The notes below the pieces were generated by a model. The model was not told the DNA's origin, did no database searches, and saw only the letters and a list, made by a program, of their open reading frames with translations. From Hafnia alvei (GTDB lineage Bacteria; Pseudomonadota; Gammaproteobacteria; Enterobacterales; Enterobacteriaceae), in assembly GCF_964063325.1 (NCBI RefSeq), contig NZ_OZ061315.1:186001-250000 (forward strand): a stretch of DNA of 64,000 nt. Direction: 5' to 3'. Numbering within the stretch: the stretch's first letter is position 1; each line of letters starts with the position of its first letter. Of this stretch, positions 1 to 8,712 are shown piece by piece. Made by a program: the position numbers and the translations under genes.

Positions 1-406
1 CATGCGCGCGTCTGAACATACTATCCTGTGCGGCGCGGTATCGATGGGGAATCCCCACTGCGTGCTTCAGGTTGATGACGTTGAAACGGCGCTGGTGGAA
101 ACCATCGGCCCGGTACTTGAAAGCCATGAACGCTTCCCTGAACGCGTTAACGTGGGTTTCATGCAGGTCATTAACCGTAATCAGATCAAACTACGGGTGT
201 ATGAACGCGGTGCAGGTGAAACTCAGGCCTGCGGCAGCGGCGCTTGTGCGGCGGTTGCCGTGGGGATCCAGCAAGGCTTGCTGGATGAAAACGTTCAGGT
301 TGATCTTCCCGGCGGACGTTTGCAAATTCGCTGGAAAGGGCCTGATAACCCACTGTTTATGACGGGCCCCGCGACCCACGTTTATGATGGGTTTATACAC
401 CTGTAA
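1..406 (+). CDS. dapF: Diaminopimelate epimerase, C-terminal part (truncated by window edge)
   Basis: This enzyme interconverts LL- and meso-diaminopimelate in the cytoplasm, for lysine and peptidoglycan synthesis. Only about the last 134 of the usual ~274 residues are present; reading starts in frame at base 2, and the ATG there is internal rather than the true start. The second catalytic cysteine lies in GAGETQACGSGACA (Cys77 of the fragment), and the MGNPHC motif of the family precedes it. It is followed by yigA, xerC and yigB, as in E. coli. Nothing looks damaged. Confidence 0.95.
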   Translation, partial: MRASEHTILCGAVSMGNPHCVLQVDDVETALVETIGPVLESHERFPERVNVGFMQVINRNQIKLRVYERGAGETQACGSGACAAVAVGIQQGLLDENVQVDLPGGRLQIRWKGPDNPLFMTGPATHVYDGFIHL

Positions 407-438
407 TTCATACGTTTATGAGTGAGCGATAGACAACT

Positions 439-1143
439 ATGAGCGACATCGAAGATCGGGTATTGGATAATCTGGCGCTAAGTGACGCGCAGGTGATGGA
501 GTATCTGCGACAGAACCCTGACTTCTTCATTCGTAATGCACGCAATGTTGAGCAGATGCAGATCCCTCATCCGGTGCGTGGTGCTGTTTCATTAGTTGAA
601 TGGCAACTGAACCGACAACGTCAGCACATCTTCAATTTGGAAGAAGAGATCACGCTGCTGATGGAACAGGCCAGCGCCAATGAAGTTCTGTTTAATCGCC
701 TACTTGAGCTCCAAGGGCATCTTGCAGGCGCAGAAAGCCTTGCCGATTTCCTCCAACGGTTTAACCGCTGGGCACGCTCTCTTGGGTTAGCCGGTGCCAA
801 TATTCGTTTGTTTAGCGACAAATGGTATCTAAATGCGCCTTCTGACTTTGCTCATTTAGCTTTATCGCGCAATGAATTTGAAATGATGCGAATTCAGCGT
901 TTGGGGAACCAAAATCACTATCTCGGCACCCTGAATGGCCCCGAGCTACTGTTGGTTTTGCCTCAGGCGAAAATGGTTGGTTCAGTCGCGCTTTCTCTGC
1001 TGGGTGAGTTTGGTGACTTAGGCCTGATTATCTTCAGCAGTCGCGATAGCCATCACTACCAGCAGGGCCAAGGCACCGTGTTGCTTGATCAGCTCGCATT
1101 GCTGATGCCGGGGCTAATCAGCCGCTGGATTGAACGTCAATGA
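439..1143 (+). CDS. yigA: DUF484 family protein YigA
   Basis: A 234-residue cytoplasmic protein of the DUF484 family, which resembles a GAF-like fold. Its biochemical role is not known to me. It always sits between dapF and xerC in enterobacteria, as here. The N-terminal quarter (residues ~1-60) has the family opening with a YLRQNPDFF element. A helical stretch around residues 65-85 (NLEEEITLLMEQAS) may be a coiled coil. The stop codon overlaps the xerC start (ATGA, 4 bases), which suggests translational coupling within a dapF-yigA-xerC-yigB operon. The start has ATG with a clear gap after dapF. Confidence 0.93.
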   Translation: MSDIEDRVLDNLALSDAQVMEYLRQNPDFFIRNARNVEQMQIPHPVRGAVSLVEWQLNRQRQHIFNLEEEITLLMEQASANEVLFNRLLELQGHLAGAESLADFLQRFNRWARSLGLAGANIRLFSDKWYLNAPSDFAHLALSRNEFEMMRIQRLGNQNHYLGTLNGPELLLVLPQAKMVGSVALSLLGEFGDLGLIIFSSRDSHHYQQGQGTVLLDQLALLMPGLISRWIERQ

Positions 1144-2051
1144 GCAGCGATACTCAGGCGCTGGAACTGCCGGTTGAGGCATTCCTGCGCTTTTTGCGCG
1201 TTGAGCGCCAGCTTAGCCCGCACACCATCGAAAGCTATCATCATCAACTGACGGCCATCATTGAGATTGTTGCCCCTGCTGGTTTACGCGATTGGCGGCA
1301 ACTCGATGCAACTCAAGTGCGCATGATTATCGCGCGTAGCAAGCGAAAAGGCCTTGAGGCTGCAAGCCTTGCCCTGCGTTTGTCGGCGCTACGCAGCTTT
1401 ATTGACTGGCAGGTGAGCCAAGGTGTGATGTCGGTTAATCCGGCGAAAGGCATTAGCGCACCTAAACAGGCTCGTCACTTACCCAAAAATCTCGACGTTG
1501 ATGACGTAAATCGTTTGCTCGATATTGATGCGAACGATCCCCTTGCCGTACGCGATCGCACCATGCTGGAAGTGATGTATGGCGCGGGTCTGCGTCTTTC
1601 CGAATTGGTAGGGTTAGACTGTCGCCACATGAATATGGCTTCGGGCGAAGTGTGGGTGATGGGGAAGGGGAGCAAAGAGCGAAAGCTGCCGATTGGACGT
1701 ACTGCCATTCATTGGCTGGAACAGTGGCTGCCACTGCGTGAGATTTACGATCCGGTAGATGACGCTGTTTTTGTATCTAAGTTGGGTAAGCGTATTTCTG
1801 TACGAAGCGTGCAAAAGCGTTTTGCTGAATGGGGCGTTAAACAAGGCGTCACCAGCCATATTAACCCGCATAAGCTCCGCCACTCCTTTGCGACGCATAT
1901 GCTCGAATCCAGTGGCGATCTGCGTGCAGTGCAAGAACTGCTGGGTCATGCGAATCTGACTACCACCCAAATCTATACCCACCTCGATTTCCAACATTTG
2001 GCGAAGGTGTATGATGCAGCGCATCCACGCGCGAAACGAGGAAAATCCTGA
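1140..2051 (+). CDS. xerC: Site-specific tyrosine recombinase XerC
   Basis: XerC acts with XerD at the dif site to resolve chromosome dimers. The 303-residue protein has an N-terminal SAM-like core-binding domain (~residues 10-95) and a C-terminal catalytic domain (~115-290). All catalytic residues can be seen: Arg152 (GAGLRLSEL), Lys176 (MGKGSKERK), His244 and Arg247 (HKLRHSF), His270 (LLGHAN) and the nucleophile Tyr279 (TQIYTH). They sit four positions later than in E. coli XerC. The gene overlaps yigA by four bases and yigB by one, so it is in an operon with both. Confidence 0.97.
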   Translation: MSSDTQALELPVEAFLRFLRVERQLSPHTIESYHHQLTAIIEIVAPAGLRDWRQLDATQVRMIIARSKRKGLEAASLALRLSALRSFIDWQVSQGVMSVNPAKGISAPKQARHLPKNLDVDDVNRLLDIDANDPLAVRDRTMLEVMYGAGLRLSELVGLDCRHMNMASGEVWVMGKGSKERKLPIGRTAIHWLEQWLPLREIYDPVDDAVFVSKLGKRISVRSVQKRFAEWGVKQGVTSHINPHKLRHSFATHMLESSGDLRAVQELLGHANLTTTQIYTHLDFQHLAKVYDAAHPRAKRGKS

Positions 2052-2779
2052 TGTGCTCTACGCTTCATTTCTATCGCCCGCTTAATGCGATCGCGGCTTT
2101 TACCTTCGATCTGGACGATACGCTTTATGATAATCACCCTGTGATTATGCGTACCGAGCGGGAGTCTCTGGCGTTTTTACAGCAAAACTTTGAACCACTG
2201 CGCGATTGGCAAAGCGTCGACTGGCAACGTTTGCGCGCTGAATTACGGGCTGAAAATCCTGAAATTTATCACGACGTCACCGCTTGGCGCTGGCAGGCTG
2301 TGCATCTGGCGTTAATGCGAAACGGTTTTAACCACGCTCAAGCCTGCGCTGGCGCAGATTCTGCGATGGAAAACTTTGCTTACTGGCGAAGCCAAATCAC
2401 GGTACCGGAATCAACGCACACAACGCTGCAGGCCTTGGCGGAAAAAGCGCCGTTGGCGGCAATTACCAACGGTAATGCGGATCCTAGCCTGTTTGGTTTA
2501 GCGGACTATTTTGCATTTATATTGCGCTCAGGCCCTGACGGACGCGCTAAACCGTACAACGACATGTACCATGCCACTCAGCAGCGCTTAAACGTTCCCA
2601 TGGGAAATATTCTGCATGTGGGTGATGATCTCACCACCGATGTGGCGGGAGCCGTGCGCTGCGGCATGCAAGCCTGCTGGATCAACGACCGTGAGCGCAG
2701 CCTAACAACTGCTTCAGATAGCCGTTTGTTACCTCACGTTGAGATTTCACGGTTGGATTCGCTCACCGCGCTGATATAA
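2051..2779 (+). CDS. yigB: HAD-superfamily phosphatase YigB (FMN/5-amino-6-(5-phosphoribitylamino)uracil phosphatase type)
   Basis: A 242-residue cytoplasmic HAD phosphatase. The E. coli homologue dephosphorylates FMN and a riboflavin-pathway intermediate. Motif I is FDLDDTLYD with nucleophile Asp20 and acid/base Asp22. Motif III/IV is seen as HVGDDLTTDVAGA near residue 195. The ATG overlaps the xerC stop by one base (TGATG), so translation is probably coupled. The 3' end runs directly into the uvrD promoter with its LexA box. Confidence 0.93.
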   Translation: MCSTLHFYRPLNAIAAFTFDLDDTLYDNHPVIMRTERESLAFLQQNFEPLRDWQSVDWQRLRAELRAENPEIYHDVTAWRWQAVHLALMRNGFNHAQACAGADSAMENFAYWRSQITVPESTHTTLQALAEKAPLAAITNGNADPSLFGLADYFAFILRSGPDGRAKPYNDMYHATQQRLNVPMGNILHVGDDLTTDVAGAVRCGMQACWINDRERSLTTASDSRLLPHVEISRLDSLTALI

Positions 2780-2790
2780 TCTCCAATAAT

Positions 2791-2806
2791 CTGTATAAAT
2801 TCCCAG
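2791..2806 (+). promoter_or_regulatory. LexA (SOS) box upstream of uvrD
   Basis: The 16-mer CTGTATAAATTCCCAG fits the LexA operator pattern CTGT-N8-ACAG with one mismatch, and is close to the E. coli uvrD box as I remember it. It lies 59 bases before the chosen uvrD start, in the short yigB-uvrD gap. This predicts SOS induction of uvrD. Confidence 0.8.
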
Positions 2807-2864
2807 TGAAAAAGACGTATTGCGTTTAGCGACGCGTCTGTTTCCCCATTTTAAAACGGTGCCT

Positions 2865-5027
2865 ATGGACGTTTCCGATCTGCTCAACAGCCTTAACGAT
2901 AAACAACGCGAAGCCGTTGCTGCGCCACGCAGTAATCTTCTGGTGCTGGCTGGAGCCGGAAGCGGCAAGACGCGCGTATTGGTGCATCGCATCGCGTGGC
3001 TGTTGTCGGTAGAAAACTGTTCGCCGTTTTCGATTATGGCCGTCACCTTTACCAACAAAGCCGCGGCGGAAATGCGCCACCGTATCGAACATCTGATTGG
3101 CACTAGCCAAGGTGGCATGTGGATCGGTACTTTCCACGGTTTAGCGCATCGTCTGCTGCGCGCCCATCATCTGGATGCCAATCTACCGCAGGATTTCCAA
3201 ATCCTTGATAGCGATGACCAGCTGCGTTTGCTCAAACGCATCGTTAAAGCATTGAATCTGGATGAGAAACAGTGGCCGCCGCGTCAGGGCATGTGGTACA
3301 TCAACAACAAAAAAGATGATGGTCTGCGCCCTCAGCACATTGAAAGCTACGGAAATCCGGTAGAACAGACATGGCTGCGCGTCTATCAGGCTTATCAAGA
3401 AGCCTGTGACCGTGCGGGGCTGGTGGATTTTGCCGAGCTGCTATTGCGTGCGCACGAGCTATGGCTCAATAAACCTCAAATCCTCAATCACTATCGCGAA
3501 CGTTTCACCAATATTCTGGTAGACGAATTCCAAGATACCAACCGTATCCAGTACGCATGGATCCAGATGCTGGCGGGCAATAGCGGCAAAGTGATGATTG
3601 TTGGCGATGACGATCAGTCGATCTATGGCTGGCGTGGCGCTCAGGTTGAGAATATCCAACGTTTTCTGGATGATTTCCCCGGTGCCGAGACCATCCGCTT
3701 AGAGCAAAACTACCGCTCGACCAGCAATATACTGAAAGCCGCGAACGCCTTAATTGAAAACAACGATGGGCGCTTGGGTAAAAAGCTGTGGACCGAAGAC
3801 GGCGACGGCGAAAAAATTTCGCTCTACTGCGCGTTTAATGAATTGGATGAATCGCGTTTTGTGGTGAATCGCATTAAAGCGTGGCAGGACAACGGCGGCT
3901 CTCTTAACGACTGCGCCATTCTTTATCGTAGCAACGCCCAATCACGTGTATTGGAAGAGGCGCTGTTACAGGTGGCGATGCCATACCGCATTTACGGCGG
4001 GCAACGATTCTTCGAACGTCAGGAAATTAAAGATGCGTTGGCTTATTTACGCCTGATTTCTAACCGTAATGATGATGCGGCGTATGAGCGAGTGGTTAAC
4101 ACGCCAACGCGCGGCATTGGCGATCGTACGCTGGACGTTATTCGCCAAGCTGCACGCGATCGTCAACTGACGCTATGGCAGGCCACACACGAACTGATCC
4201 AAGAAAAAGTGTTTGCAGGGCGAGCCTCAGGCGCATTGCAGCGCTTTATCGAACTGATTGATGCCTTAGCCAGTGATACGGCCGATATGCCGCTGCATGT
4301 ACAGACAGACCGCGTGGTGCGTGATTCTGGCCTGCGTCAGATGTATGAGCAAGAAAAGGGCGAAAAAGGCCAAACGCGTATTGAGAACTTAGAGGAACTG
4401 GTGACCGCTACGCGTCAGTACAGCTATGAGGATGAAGACGAGGACCTGCTGCCGTTGCAGGCATTCCTGTCACATGCGGCGCTTGAAGCCGGTGAAGGGC
4501 AGGCAGACGCTTATCAAGATGCGGTTCAGCTCATGACGCTGCACTCGGCGAAAGGTCTGGAATTCCCGCAGGTGTTTATTGTGGGGATGGAAGAGGGGAT
4601 GTTCCCAAGCCAAATGTCGCTGGATGAAGGCGGTCGTTTGGAAGAAGAACGCCGCTTGGCCTACGTTGGGGTGACGCGAGCGATGCGAAAACTGACGATC
4701 ACCTATGCGGAAAGTCGCCGTCTGTATGGCAAAGAGGTTTATCACCGCCCCTCTCGCTTTATTGGTGAATTGCCAGAAGAGTGCGTGGAAGAGGTGCGCC
4801 TGCGGGCCAGCGTTACTCGCCCCGTTAAACACGCCAGCATGGGAACCCTAATCAGCGCCAATGACAGCGGTTTTAAACTCGGTCAGCGAGTGAAGCACGC
4901 TACGTTTGGTGAAGGTACGGTGATCAATCTGGAAGGCAGCGGTGAGCATAGCCGCTTACAGATTGCATTTCAGGGCGAAGGTATTAAGTGGCTGGTTGCG
5001 GCTTATGCCAAGCTAGAGGCGATGTAA
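2865..5027 (+). CDS. uvrD: DNA helicase II (UvrD)
   Basis: A superfamily 1A 3'-5' DNA helicase for nucleotide excision repair, mismatch repair and dismantling of RecA filaments. The ATG at 2865 (MDVSDLL...) is chosen because it gives exactly 720 residues, as in E. coli; an in-frame TTG 45 bases upstream would only add a non-conserved tail. Visible motifs: Walker A AGAGSGKT (~residues 29-36), TFTNKAA (motif Ia), DEFQDTN (Walker B/motif II), GDDDQSIYGWRGA (motif III), QNYRST (IV), TLHSAKGLEFPQV (V) and VGVTRAM (VI). The C-terminal Tudor-like segment (~660-720) is complete. It is expected to be SOS-regulated through the box just upstream. Confidence 0.97.
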   Translation: MDVSDLLNSLNDKQREAVAAPRSNLLVLAGAGSGKTRVLVHRIAWLLSVENCSPFSIMAVTFTNKAAAEMRHRIEHLIGTSQGGMWIGTFHGLAHRLLRAHHLDANLPQDFQILDSDDQLRLLKRIVKALNLDEKQWPPRQGMWYINNKKDDGLRPQHIESYGNPVEQTWLRVYQAYQEACDRAGLVDFAELLLRAHELWLNKPQILNHYRERFTNILVDEFQDTNRIQYAWIQMLAGNSGKVMIVGDDDQSIYGWRGAQVENIQRFLDDFPGAETIRLEQNYRSTSNILKAANALIENNDGRLGKKLWTEDGDGEKISLYCAFNELDESRFVVNRIKAWQDNGGSLNDCAILYRSNAQSRVLEEALLQVAMPYRIYGGQRFFERQEIKDALAYLRLISNRNDDAAYERVVNTPTRGIGDRTLDVIRQAARDRQLTLWQATHELIQEKVFAGRASGALQRFIELIDALASDTADMPLHVQTDRVVRDSGLRQMYEQEKGEKGQTRIENLEELVTATRQYSYEDEDEDLLPLQAFLSHAALEAGEGQADAYQDAVQLMTLHSAKGLEFPQVFIVGMEEGMFPSQMSLDEGGRLEEERRLAYVGVTRAMRKLTITYAESRRLYGKEVYHRPSRFIGELPEECVEEVRLRASVTRPVKHASMGTLISANDSGFKLGQRVKHATFGEGTVINLEGSGEHSRLQIAFQGEGIKWLVAAYAKLEAM

Positions 5028-5052
5028 TTCCGGTTTAATATCCCTTTCGAAT

Positions 5053-5072
5053 CTCCCCCTTTGCAGGGGGAG
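5053..5072. terminator. Palindrome between convergent uvrD and cupin gene
   Basis: A perfect 8-bp stem (CTCCCCCT / AGGGGGAG) with a TTGC loop lies between the converging uvrD and cupin genes. There is no strong T-run, so termination is only likely. The same CTCCCC-type arms recur at other gene ends in this window. Confidence 0.5.
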
Positions 5073-5082
5073 AGTTTAGGGT

Positions 5083-5562
5083 TTATTCGGCCAACGAATA
5101 TTTATCCCCAACCTGCGCCTGCGAATACCACTCCATCAGTTCCTGAGTGCCGGCCTCGCCCTCTGCGGGGGCCCAAGGCGCAGAATCCTGCTCGGTTACG
5201 GGCTGATAGCCACCGTGTTTAACTTCAAAAATCACACCGCCGTGATCCAGTGACAACACCGAATGCCAAGTTCCGGCATCCATCTCCAAAGCCACGCACT
5301 CCTCGCCCAACACTACGCGACGAGTTACCACGCCTTGTTCGTCAAAATTCAGCACCACAAAGCGGCCGCTCAGCGGTAGTAAAAGCTCGAAAGTATGCGG
5401 ATGGCGATGCGGGCGGATGTAGGTTCCAGGCTCCATCGCGATGGCAAGACGCTGTACCGGATCGCTTAATTCAGGGTGGAAATTGCGGTGAGCGCGTAAA
5501 CGAGGGGCGTTGGCCGCAGTGGCGCTCTGTTGTTTCAGATCATCAAACGTGATTTGTTTCAT
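5083..5562 (-). CDS. WbuC-type cupin-fold metalloprotein
   Basis: A 159-residue cytoplasmic cupin, best matched by the WbuC family (named from O-antigen loci; function not established). A cupin metal-binding motif is visible as YIRPHRHPHTFELLLPLSGR (~residues 48-67, His-rich), and a second cupin segment contains MDAGTWHSVLSL. The start ATG is preceded by GGGGGTGCCTG on the coding strand, a plausible ribosome binding site. It has been inserted between uvrD and corA relative to E. coli, and converges on uvrD. Substrate unknown. Confidence 0.8.
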   Translation of the reverse strand: MKQITFDDLKQQSATAANAPRLRAHRNFHPELSDPVQRLAIAMEPGTYIRPHRHPHTFELLLPLSGRFVVLNFDEQGVVTRRVVLGEECVALEMDAGTWHSVLSLDHGGVIFEVKHGGYQPVTEQDSAPWAPAEGEAGTQELMEWYSQAQVGDKYSLAE

Positions 5563-5759
5563 AGGGGGTGCCTGATTTTAGGAATAGTGAAGTCTAATCG
5601 GTGAATGCATTGCTATAAGGTAATAGATGAGCCAAGCTAGCGATATGATTTTTACCTTACATTTGCGATTGCAGCAGGGTTGCTGAAAGCAAAACCCATA
5701 AATGTTTTGGTATAAAACATCCTGAGTGAATAATGTTCTGGAATTAGTCACAACGCCAG

Positions 5760-5789
5760 TTGACAGGCTTTTTCGTATCGGCGTAACAT
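5760..5789 (+). promoter_or_regulatory. Candidate sigma-70 promoter of corA
   Basis: TTGACA (5760-5765), an 18-base spacer and TAACAT (5784-5789) resemble a sigma-70 promoter. Transcription would begin near 5797 and give a leader of about 240 bases before corA. Confidence 0.5.
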
Positions 5790-5796
5790 GCGCGCA

Positions 5797-6040
5797 CTAT
5801 TATCTGTGAGGACATACGCCTTGGACACACCCAGTAGATACTGGCTCAATGAACCCGTTAGCGGGTACAACTTCTAAGGCTATCCACTGATGCTGATAGC
5901 CTTCGTGGTTGTCAGCGACCTCTATACGTCGCTATGAGTCAGATCTGATATGGTCTGAAACAGCTAGGTGACGTTACCCCTCGTTTGTTTCCTGTGCTCC
6001 ATGCGTGATCCTTAATGTCACCGCAACGGAGTTTAAAAGC
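5797..6040 (+). promoter_or_regulatory. Structured corA mRNA leader
   Basis: The leader holds a string of hairpins: 5831-5835/5840-5844 (CCAGT/ACTGG), 5854-5857/5862-5865 (CCCG/CGGG), 5878-5884/5895-5901 (GGCTATC/GATAGCC) and 5914-5919/5928-5933 (AGCGAC/GTCGCT). The first two lie inside a short ORF with a good Shine-Dalgarno site, so translation would disrupt them. In Salmonella, the corA leader has a leader ORF, corL, that controls Rho-dependent termination; by analogy this leader may do the same. The transcription start is inferred. Confidence 0.6.
5821..5877 (+). CDS. corL: Candidate CorL leader peptide (18 codons, TTG start)
   Basis: A TTG codon with GAGG nine bases upstream (5808-5811) opens an 18-codon frame ending in TAA at 5875-5877. 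The peptide would read MDTPSRYWLNEPVSGYNF. It overlaps two hairpins, and a third (5878-5901) begins just after its stop, the arrangement expected of a translation-sensing leader. Assignment to corL rests on position before corA and the known Salmonella mechanism; I cannot compare the sequences. A second overlapping pair of tiny ORFs (5849-5890 and 5890-5937, TGATG overlap) lacks a Shine-Dalgarno site and is less likely. Confidence 0.55.
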   Translation: MDTPSRYWLNEPVSGYNF

Positions 6041-6991
6041 ATGCTAAGTGCATTTAGATTAGACAACAGCCGCTTATCCCGTCTGGAGCTGGATGACACG
6101 GAAGATCTGACTTCATCTCTATGGGTCGACTTAGTCGAACCTGAAGAAGATGAGCGTCAACGAGTTCAAGATGAGCTAGGTCAAAGTCTGGCAACTCGCC
6201 CAGAACTGGACGATATCGAAGCATCAGCACGTTTCTTTGAAGATGAAGACGGCCTGCATATTCACTCCTTCTTCTATTATGAAGATGCAGAAGATCACGC
6301 CGGTAACTCCACCGTGGCATTTACCATCCGTGATGGTCGCCTGTATACGCTGCGCGAGCGCGAACTACCGGCGTTTCGCCTGTATCGTATGCGTGCCCGT
6401 AATCAGATGTTGGTTGATGGGAATGCTTACGAGCTATTACTCGATCTGTTCGAAACCAAAATCGAACAGCTGGCAGATGAAATCGAAAACATCTACAGCG
6501 ATCTGGAAAAGCTTAGCCGCGTGATTATGGAAGGCCATCAGGGCGACGAATATGATGAAGCTCTTTCGACGCTGGCCGAACTGGAAGATATCGGTTGGAA
6601 AGTTCGCCTGTGTTTGATGGATACCCAGCGAGCGCTGAATTTCTTGGTACGTAAGGCGCGTTTACCGGCCAGCCAGTTGGAGCAGGCGCGCGAAGTTCTG
6701 CGAGATATCGAATCCCTGCTGCCACACAATGAATCGCTGTTCCAGAAAGTTAACTTCCTGATGCAGGCGGCAATGGGCTTTATCAACATTGAACAGAACC
6801 GCATCATCAAGATCTTCTCGGTGGTATCGGTGGTGTTCCTGCCGCCAACGCTGGTGGCATCAAGCTACGGGATGAACTTTGAGTTCATGCCTGAGCTGAA
6901 ATGGTCGTTCGGTTATCCGGGGGCGATTGGTTTGATGATTTTGGCGGGGCTTGCGCCGTATTTATACTTCAAGCGCAAAAACTGGCTTTAA
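6041..6991 (+). CDS. corA: Magnesium/cobalt/nickel transporter CorA
   Basis: CorA is the inner-membrane pentameric Mg2+ channel of the 2-TM-GxN family. The ATG at 6041 (MLSAFRLDN) gives 316 residues, exactly the E. coli length; an ATC-type extension from 6005 is not conserved. The large N-terminal cytosolic funnel (~residues 1-250) is followed by two membrane helices near residues 257-280 and 292-310. The YGMN signature sits between them (SSYGMNFEFMP). The C-terminus ends in KRKNWL. The gene is preceded by a structured leader with a leader peptide, so post-initiation control by Mg2+ is likely. Confidence 0.97.
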   Translation: MLSAFRLDNSRLSRLELDDTEDLTSSLWVDLVEPEEDERQRVQDELGQSLATRPELDDIEASARFFEDEDGLHIHSFFYYEDAEDHAGNSTVAFTIRDGRLYTLRERELPAFRLYRMRARNQMLVDGNAYELLLDLFETKIEQLADEIENIYSDLEKLSRVIMEGHQGDEYDEALSTLAELEDIGWKVRLCLMDTQRALNFLVRKARLPASQLEQAREVLRDIESLLPHNESLFQKVNFLMQAAMGFINIEQNRIIKIFSVVSVVFLPPTLVASSYGMNFEFMPELKWSFGYPGAIGLMILAGLAPYLYFKRKNWL

Positions 6992-7002
6992 TCTGTCTCT
7001 TC

Positions 7003-7030
7003 TTTTCCTCCCCATCGCTGGGGAGGAAAG
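7003..7030. terminator. Bidirectional terminator between corA and rarD
   Basis: An 11-bp stem (7003-7013 / 7020-7030, core CCTCCCC/GGGGAGG flanked by T and A runs) with a six-base loop lies between the convergent genes. T-runs on both strands fit a two-way terminator. Confidence 0.75.
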
Positions 7031-7036
7031 TCTGCT

Positions 7037-7927
7037 TTAGCTGCGCAATTTTCTCTGCGTATACAGCGCATCCATAATAAACAACAGCAGTGCCACCCAA
7101 ATAAAACCGAACGCCACCAGTTTATCCTGCGTCATTTGCTCGTTGTAGAAGGTAATCGCCAGAATAAACATCAACGTTGGGCCAAGGTATTGGAAGAATC
7201 CCAGCGTAGAAAGGCGTAGGCGCGTTGCAGCGGCTGTAAAGAACAGCAACGGAATAGTGGTTACGATCCCTGCGGCTACTAACAGCAGGTTGAGCGACAT
7301 TGGATTCGCACTCAAATGGCTGGTTGCACTGTCGGCAATGCCAAACAGGTAAATAGACGCAATCGGTAGCAACCATAAGGTTTCAATTAGCATACCGGTT
7401 TGAGCATCTACCGCGATTTTCTTACGAATCAGCCCGTAAAATGCAAAACTAAAGGCGAGCCCAAGCGAGATCACGGGCACCGAGCCAAATTTCCATAGCT
7501 GAATCAGTACACCGCAGACCGCCAGCGCCAGCGCAATCCACTGCATCCGTCGGAAGCGTTCACCGAGGAAAACCACGCCGAGCAACACGTTAACCAATGG
7601 GTTGATGAAATATCCGAGGCTGGCCTCCAGCATATGGTGATTATTCACCGCCCAGATAAACAGCAACCAGTTTCCGCCAATCAAACAAGCGCTTAGCGCG
7701 AGCAGGCCAATCTTGCCGGGAGTTTTGCCCAGCGCACGCACTTTAGACCAATTTTTAGTCAGCGAAAGCAAAATCAGCATAAAGAAGAATGACCAGATCA
7801 CGCGGTGGGTCAGGATCTCGGTGGGTGGAACCTGCTGAATCAGCTTAAAGTAGGCGGGGGCGATACCCCAGATGAAATAGGCGGCCAGAGCAAACAAGAT
7901 ACCTTGGCGAGTTTGTTGCGAATCCAT
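7037..7927 (-). CDS. rarD: EamA/DMT-family permease RarD
   Basis: A 296-residue inner-membrane protein with about ten hydrophobic helices, of the drug/metabolite transporter superfamily (RarD subfamily, historically linked to chloramphenicol resistance). The opening GILFALAAYFIWGIAPAYFK and the HRVIWS segment are RarD-like. Two EamA repeats span roughly residues 8-145 and 150-290. The substrate is not known. Position between corA and yigI agrees with E. coli, although the small yigF and yigG genes found there are missing. Confidence 0.9.
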   Translation of the reverse strand: MDSQQTRQGILFALAAYFIWGIAPAYFKLIQQVPPTEILTHRVIWSFFFMLILLSLTKNWSKVRALGKTPGKIGLLALSACLIGGNWLLFIWAVNNHHMLEASLGYFINPLVNVLLGVVFLGERFRRMQWIALALAVCGVLIQLWKFGSVPVISLGLAFSFAFYGLIRKKIAVDAQTGMLIETLWLLPIASIYLFGIADSATSHLSANPMSLNLLLVAAGIVTTIPLLFFTAAATRLRLSTLGFFQYLGPTLMFILAITFYNEQMTQDKLVAFGFIWVALLLFIMDALYTQRKLRS

Positions 7928-8061
7928 GAAACACTTCCGAAAAAATGAATAGGCGCTGAGTCTACTGTATTTTTCTGGAATGTTTCATAGTAGTAACAGA
8001 GATGATTCAATTAAGCCTAACTTATCCCAAGATTTCATAGAAATCTGGTAAAAAATGCTAC

Positions 8062-8532
8062 CTAGCCGACCATATACGTGGCGGTGGCTGAAGCAATATG
8101 TAGGTTGGATTCATTATGAAGTTCAACGCGCGCAACCGCGACTTTATTACCCGCTCTTAACAGGCTACCGCTAGCCACAAAGCGCTCACCACGCCCAGGG
8201 CGTAGATAGTCCACTCGCATGTCGATTGTGCCCATTTTAGACAGCCTTGCCAGCAACTCTTCTTGTGTGATTTCGTCATGGCGCAATAGGGCTGACCCCA
8301 CGCACACCAGGCCTGCGCAAACATCTAATACCGATGCGATAACGCCGCCGTGCAAAATTTTCTGATGGGCGTTGCCGACCAGCATTTCTTTGGAATCAAA
8401 AACTAGTTCGGCATAGTCAGCCTCAAAACGCTGCAGTTCTAGCCCTAAGGCTCGATTAAATGGCATGTGGTAAACAAAGATTTCACTAATGAGAGCGCTA
8501 GCAGATTCGCGCGTGAGGAGCGTGGCTGACAT
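8062..8532 (-). CDS. yigI: Hotdog-fold thioesterase YigI
   Basis: A 156-residue PaaI-like thioesterase of the hotdog fold, one residue longer than E. coli YigI. E. coli YigI has been reported as a medium/long-chain acyl-CoA thioesterase. The hotdog motif is seen as KILHGGVIASVLDVCAGL (~residues 60-77), followed by the conserved DYLRPGRGERF segment. Cytoplasmic, no signal. It diverges from pldA, with a ~180-base AT-rich gap between. Confidence 0.88.
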   Translation of the reverse strand: MSATLLTRESASALISEIFVYHMPFNRALGLELQRFEADYAELVFDSKEMLVGNAHQKILHGGVIASVLDVCAGLVCVGSALLRHDEITQEELLARLSKMGTIDMRVDYLRPGRGERFVASGSLLRAGNKVAVARVELHNESNLHIASATATYMVG

Positions 8533-8712
8533 GGTTCTGTCCTTCTTCTTGCAGGTGGAAAGTTAATATTATTGTTAATTTTATGTTGATATTATGCTTA
8601 ATTATTGTTTGGTTCCAGCACCAATAAGAATGATGAACGTTCCTGCCGAGTCCCTAACGTGTAGAATGTCGCCTTTGAATCATTGATGGCGTAACTATTA
8701 GGGGTAATAACG

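Noticed and set aside
5849..5937. Second overlapping mini-ORF pair in the corA leader (TGATG)
   Set aside because: No Shine-Dalgarno site before the first ATG; kept only as a note next to the TTG candidate.
5797..6040. M-box magnesium riboswitch in the corA leader
   Set aside because: The conserved M-box core sequence was not found; the leader is better explained by a leader peptide with hairpins.
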